This document shows, piece by piece, positions 24,010 through 26,020 of a stretch of DNA of 26,020 nt (within the stretch, counting starts at the first letter, position 1; each line of letters starts with the position of its first letter). A program made the translations under genes and the position numbers. Source of the DNA: Clostridia bacterium (GTDB lineage Bacteria; Bacillota; Clostridia; Christensenellales; UBA1242); assembly GCA_900753315.1 (NCBI GenBank), contig CAADYP010000005.1, positions 1 to 26,020 on the forward strand. Direction: 5' to 3'. The notes beneath the pieces were generated by a model, which was given only the letters and a program-made list of their open reading frames with translations, was not told the DNA's origin and made no database searches.

Positions 24010-24708
24010 ATGAAAACAAAATTTTTGGCATTTCCTATTATTTTGACAATTTTTTGTGTATTCATCTCCACATTTTTTCTATCATCATGCGGGAAAGATA
24101 ACAGCCAAAATTCTACAGAGTTAACAATCACCGCAAATGATATAACAATGAAAGTTGGAGAAACAACCCTACTTACTTACAATGTGTCAATCAAAAAATC
24201 TTTGGTATATTTTGAAATTGAGAATCCAGACATTCTTTCAGCCAACAATTTTTCATTACAAGCCATAGAAGAAGGAAAAACGACAATAAAATTGTTCGCA
24301 TCTTATCAAAAGCAAATCACATCTCACACAATTTCTGTCACAATCACAGCAAAAATTCCTTTGCCAGACGACAAAGATGATGATAAAAACAATGACAATC
24401 CAGACACACCAACCCCAGCAGATGAGAATAATGGAAATTATATTGAATTTGAAATTGTTAATCAAAAAGGATGCACAATTGACAAAAACAAAATAACAAT
24501 CGCAAAAGATACAAATTGTTATTTCCGCTTAACATCATCAATTTTATCTGATTGGTCAGAATGCATTTTTGAAGCACCAACAACAATTATACTATCAAAA
24601 CTTGAAATTGGCATGAACACATGGAAAATTTTTGCATCAGAATGTGGAGAAATAAAAATCACACTGCAAGACAAATGTATAGCAAAAATTATTGTCGAAA
24701 TCGCGTAA
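24010..24708 (+). CDS. Lipoprotein with a BIG2-like (bacterial Ig-like) domain
   Basis: A 232-residue protein exported and lipid-anchored on the outer face of the membrane: the signal peptide ends in the lipobox LSSC with C27 as the lipidated residue. Residues about 36-115 form a BIG2-type Ig-like domain (ITANDITMKVGETTLLTYNV, then EEGKTTIKLFASYQ). An Asp/Asn/Pro-rich flexible linker follows (about 119-142), then a second beta-rich domain with a similar ending (CGEIKITLQDKCIAKIIVEI). I chose ATG 24010 because the in-frame TTG at 24004 lies within the spacer after the -10 box. The role is probably adhesion or cell-surface architecture; a partner is not evident. Confidence 0.82.
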   Translation: MKTKFLAFPIILTIFCVFISTFFLSSCGKDNSQNSTELTITANDITMKVGETTLLTYNVSIKKSLVYFEIENPDILSANNFSLQAIEEGKTTIKLFASYQKQITSHTISVTITAKIPLPDDKDDDKNNDNPDTPTPADENNGNYIEFEIVNQKGCTIDKNKITIAKDTNCYFRLTSSILSDWSECIFEAPTTIILSKLEIGMNTWKIFASECGEIKITLQDKCIAKIIVEIA

Positions 24709-24755
24709 ATTGAATGATTTTACCGCATACTTCAAACAAAACAAAGTCTTTCTCC

Positions 24756-24784
24756 TTGACATAAAATAAAATAAAACATATAAT
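24756..24784 (+). promoter_or_regulatory. Consensus promoter of tRNA-Leu
   Basis: A perfect TTGACA (24756-24761), a 17-bp spacer and a perfect TATAAT (24779-24784), 12 bases before the tRNA 5' end. Confidence 0.9.
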
Positions 24785-24796
24785 AAAGAAGAATTT

Positions 24797-24882
24797 GCAG
24801 AAGTGGCGGAACGGTAGACGCACAGGTTTCAGGTACCTGTGGTGGCAACACTATATGGGTTCAAATCCCATCTTCTGCACCA
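24797..24882 (+). tRNA. tRNA-Leu (CAG anticodon)
   Basis: An 86-nt class II tRNA. The acceptor stem is GCAGAAG with CTTCTGC, and the anticodon stem CAGGT with ACCTG encloses the loop TTCAGGT, giving CAG (reads CUG). The long variable arm (TGGTGGCAACACTAT) is typical of tRNA-Leu, and the T arm ATGGG-TTCAAAT-CCCAT is intact. Discriminator A and an encoded CCA end (24880-24882) are present. Confidence 0.95.
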
Positions 24883-24895
24883 AGCAATTTAACAT

Positions 24896-24925
24896 AAAAA
24901 AGCAAGGGTCTCTCTTCGCTTTTTT
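24896..24925 (+). terminator. Terminator of tRNA-Leu
   Basis: An outer stem AAAAAAGC with GCTTTTTT (8 bp), extended by AAG with CTT past a bulged C, followed by a T-rich tract. It begins 14 bases after the tRNA. Confidence 0.75.
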
Positions 24926-25141
24926 CTTTAATTATATTTCAACAAATTCTATCTTTGTGTTTAAATCAGTGTGCCACCTAAATTTGCAAATTTGTTTAAT
25001 TTCCCCTTTTAAAGATTTCTCACCATTTTAAAAGACCTCTCTCTTTGTCGTAGTTTTTTCATTTTCAAAACACAACTAGCACTAATTTCAATAACTTTTT
25101 TCTCAAACTTTAAACTTTTTATCCAAGCATTTCAAACCAAC
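24926..25141. other. AT-rich spacer between tRNA-Leu and the right-edge gene
   Basis: No gene, tRNA or convincing promoter is visible. It is T-rich on the plus strand. The only structure noted is a 14-bp perfect palindrome, AAATTTGCAAATTT, at 24980-24993. Confidence 0.6.
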
Positions 25142-25171
25142 AAAAAAGACAAGCATAAAAGCTTGCCTTTT
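25142..25171 (-). terminator. Terminator of the right-edge gene
   Basis: On the minus strand an 11-bp stem (AAAAGGCAAGC with GCTTGTCTTTT, one G-U pair) and a 6-nt loop, ending in a T-tract, just past the stop codon at 25190. Confidence 0.8.
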
Positions 25172-25189
25172 CTTTATGTTTACAAATTT

Positions 25190-26020
25190 TTAAAAACCTT
25201 TACCATCCTCATTTGTCTTAACAAATTGAAGTTTTTCTACTTCAGCAACTGGAATTTCGTTGTTTTCATAAGTCTTTGTATTTCCAGAAACCTGTCTTCT
25301 AGAATAGATTTCCAAATTATCAACAATTCCTTCCAAGTCACTTCCAAAGATAGAAACTGCATTCATTGCGTTGATTGAATATGGTTTGTTTTCAGCGACT
25401 GATACCCTTGTCATGTTTGTTTCAGTAATCTTTGCACCATTGTTTCCAATTGCGATAAGAGTAGTAGCAATTTCAACTTCATTGTCACCTTTAGCCATCA
25501 AATTCTTATGGTTAGCAACAAACATGATTGGAGCAACCATTCCATTTTCTGCTGCGTATGCCTTTTTGTATGCTTCGATTTTCTCTGACAAATCATATTT
25601 TTTCAACAAAACATCCAAGTTGATACTTTCTGTAAGATCTGATGCTGTTGCACCTGCCAAAGCAGCTTCAAAATCTGCTACTGTTTTGATTTCTCCAGCT
25701 TTTGACAAATCAATCTTATAGAGATATTTTGATTCTCCATTCTTAATTGTGTTTATATAAACAACTTTGCCTTTTGAAGATGCATAAGAAATGTTGAGTT
25801 CGTCATCTTCAAATGATCTTGCAGTTTTTGTGCTATTAAATTTTCTGAGAACTGAAACAACTGCAGCCTTAACTTCAGCAGCTTCAAAATCAATACGATT
25901 GATTTCTTCATCATTTTTGGCAATTTCACCATCCTTTGCAACTAAATCATTTACTTTTTCTTTAAATCCATATTCATATTGTGCTGTTGCATCAAGAGCA
26001 ATTCCTTCATCGTTGTAAAC
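25190..26020 (-). CDS. Protein of unknown function, C-terminal part (start beyond right edge)
   Basis: The frame is open without a stop from the right edge to TAA at 25190, giving 276 visible residues. I recognise no family. The visible part mixes charged helices (YEYGFKEKVNDLVAKDGEI, SEKIEAYKKAYAAENG) with beta-like stretches (KGKVVYINTIKNG, EVEIATTLIAIGNNGAKI). It is richer in Ala than its neighbours and contains no membrane segment, cysteine-rich site or catalytic motif that I can name. A TTG near 25708 could be taken as a start, but the frame continues upstream without interruption, so the gene is longer. A terminator follows the stop. It is convergent with tRNA-Leu. Confidence 0.75.
   Translation of the reverse strand, partial: VYNDEGIALDATAQYEYGFKEKVNDLVAKDGEIAKNDEEINRIDFEAAEVKAAVVSVLRKFNSTKTARSFEDDELNISYASSKGKVVYINTIKNGESKYLYKIDLSKAGEIKTVADFEAALAGATASDLTESINLDVLLKKYDLSEKIEAYKKAYAAENGMVAPIMFVANHKNLMAKGDNEVEIATTLIAIGNNGAKITETNMTRVSVAENKPYSINAMNAVSIFGSDLEGIVDNLEIYSRRQVSGNTKTYENNEIPVAEVEKLQFVKTNEDGKGF

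Noticed and set aside
25708..25941. Apparent frameshift or gene start in the right-edge gene
   Set aside because: Reading the minus strand from 26020 gives an uninterrupted frame to 25190; the supposed start near 25708 is only an internal TTG and the overlapping small frame is a shadow.

Overview
This 26 kb window looks like chromosomal DNA of a low-GC (roughly one third GC by eye), Gram-positive-type bacterium, most likely an uncultured Clostridia-like member of the Bacillota. The evidence is AGGAG-type ribosome binding sites, TTGACA/TATAAT promoters, the standard code (TGA is a stop), a HelD-type RNA polymerase recycling factor, a lipobox lipoprotein with a BIG2-like domain, and a very large surface protein ending in InlB-type (Listeria/Bacteroides) repeats. 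I see no insertion sequence, phage gene or CRISPR array. Family calls come from reading motifs; no database search was run.

Layout. 1-1079 is the 3' end of glutaminyl-tRNA synthetase, then an unknown multi-pass membrane protein (1184-1984) and, on the minus strand, initiator tRNA-fMet (2092-2168). A minus-strand class II Fic protein (2316-3509) is divergent from the next operon, gyrB - MazG-like pyrophosphohydrolase - gyrA - helD (3672-10731), and its promoter lies only 43 bp from that of gyrB. A 395-bp gene-free, AT-rich interval (10732-11126) holds two perfect and two one-mismatch DnaA boxes and is a candidate replication origin or other DnaA-binding region. hisS and metG follow (11127-14302).

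14421-22471 is a minus-strand, two-gene secreted-protein operon: an unknown membrane-anchored 309-residue protein, translationally coupled (TAATG overlap, strong Shine-Dalgarno) to a 2373-residue protein built from about seven diverged repeats of near 195 residues and capped by InlB-type repeats. Next come a minus-strand RlmD/RlmCD-type 23S rRNA uracil methyltransferase (22638-23909), a divergent lipoprotein (24010-24708), tRNA-Leu(CAG) (24797-24882), and the 3' part of an unrecognised minus-strand gene running off the right edge (25190-26020).

How the genes fit together. Most of the window is information processing: three aminoacyl-tRNA synthetases, two tRNAs, both gyrase subunits, an RNA polymerase recycling ATPase and an rRNA methyltransferase. 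The synthetase genes have no visible T-box leaders. The accessory part is the giant repeat protein with its coupled partner. Three themes deserve a second look: a Fic enzyme beside gyrB, whose product is a known Fic target in other bacteria; three genes with a -10 box exactly six bases before ATG and no Shine-Dalgarno, which suggests leaderless mRNAs; and the DnaA-box cluster downstream of the gyrase operon.
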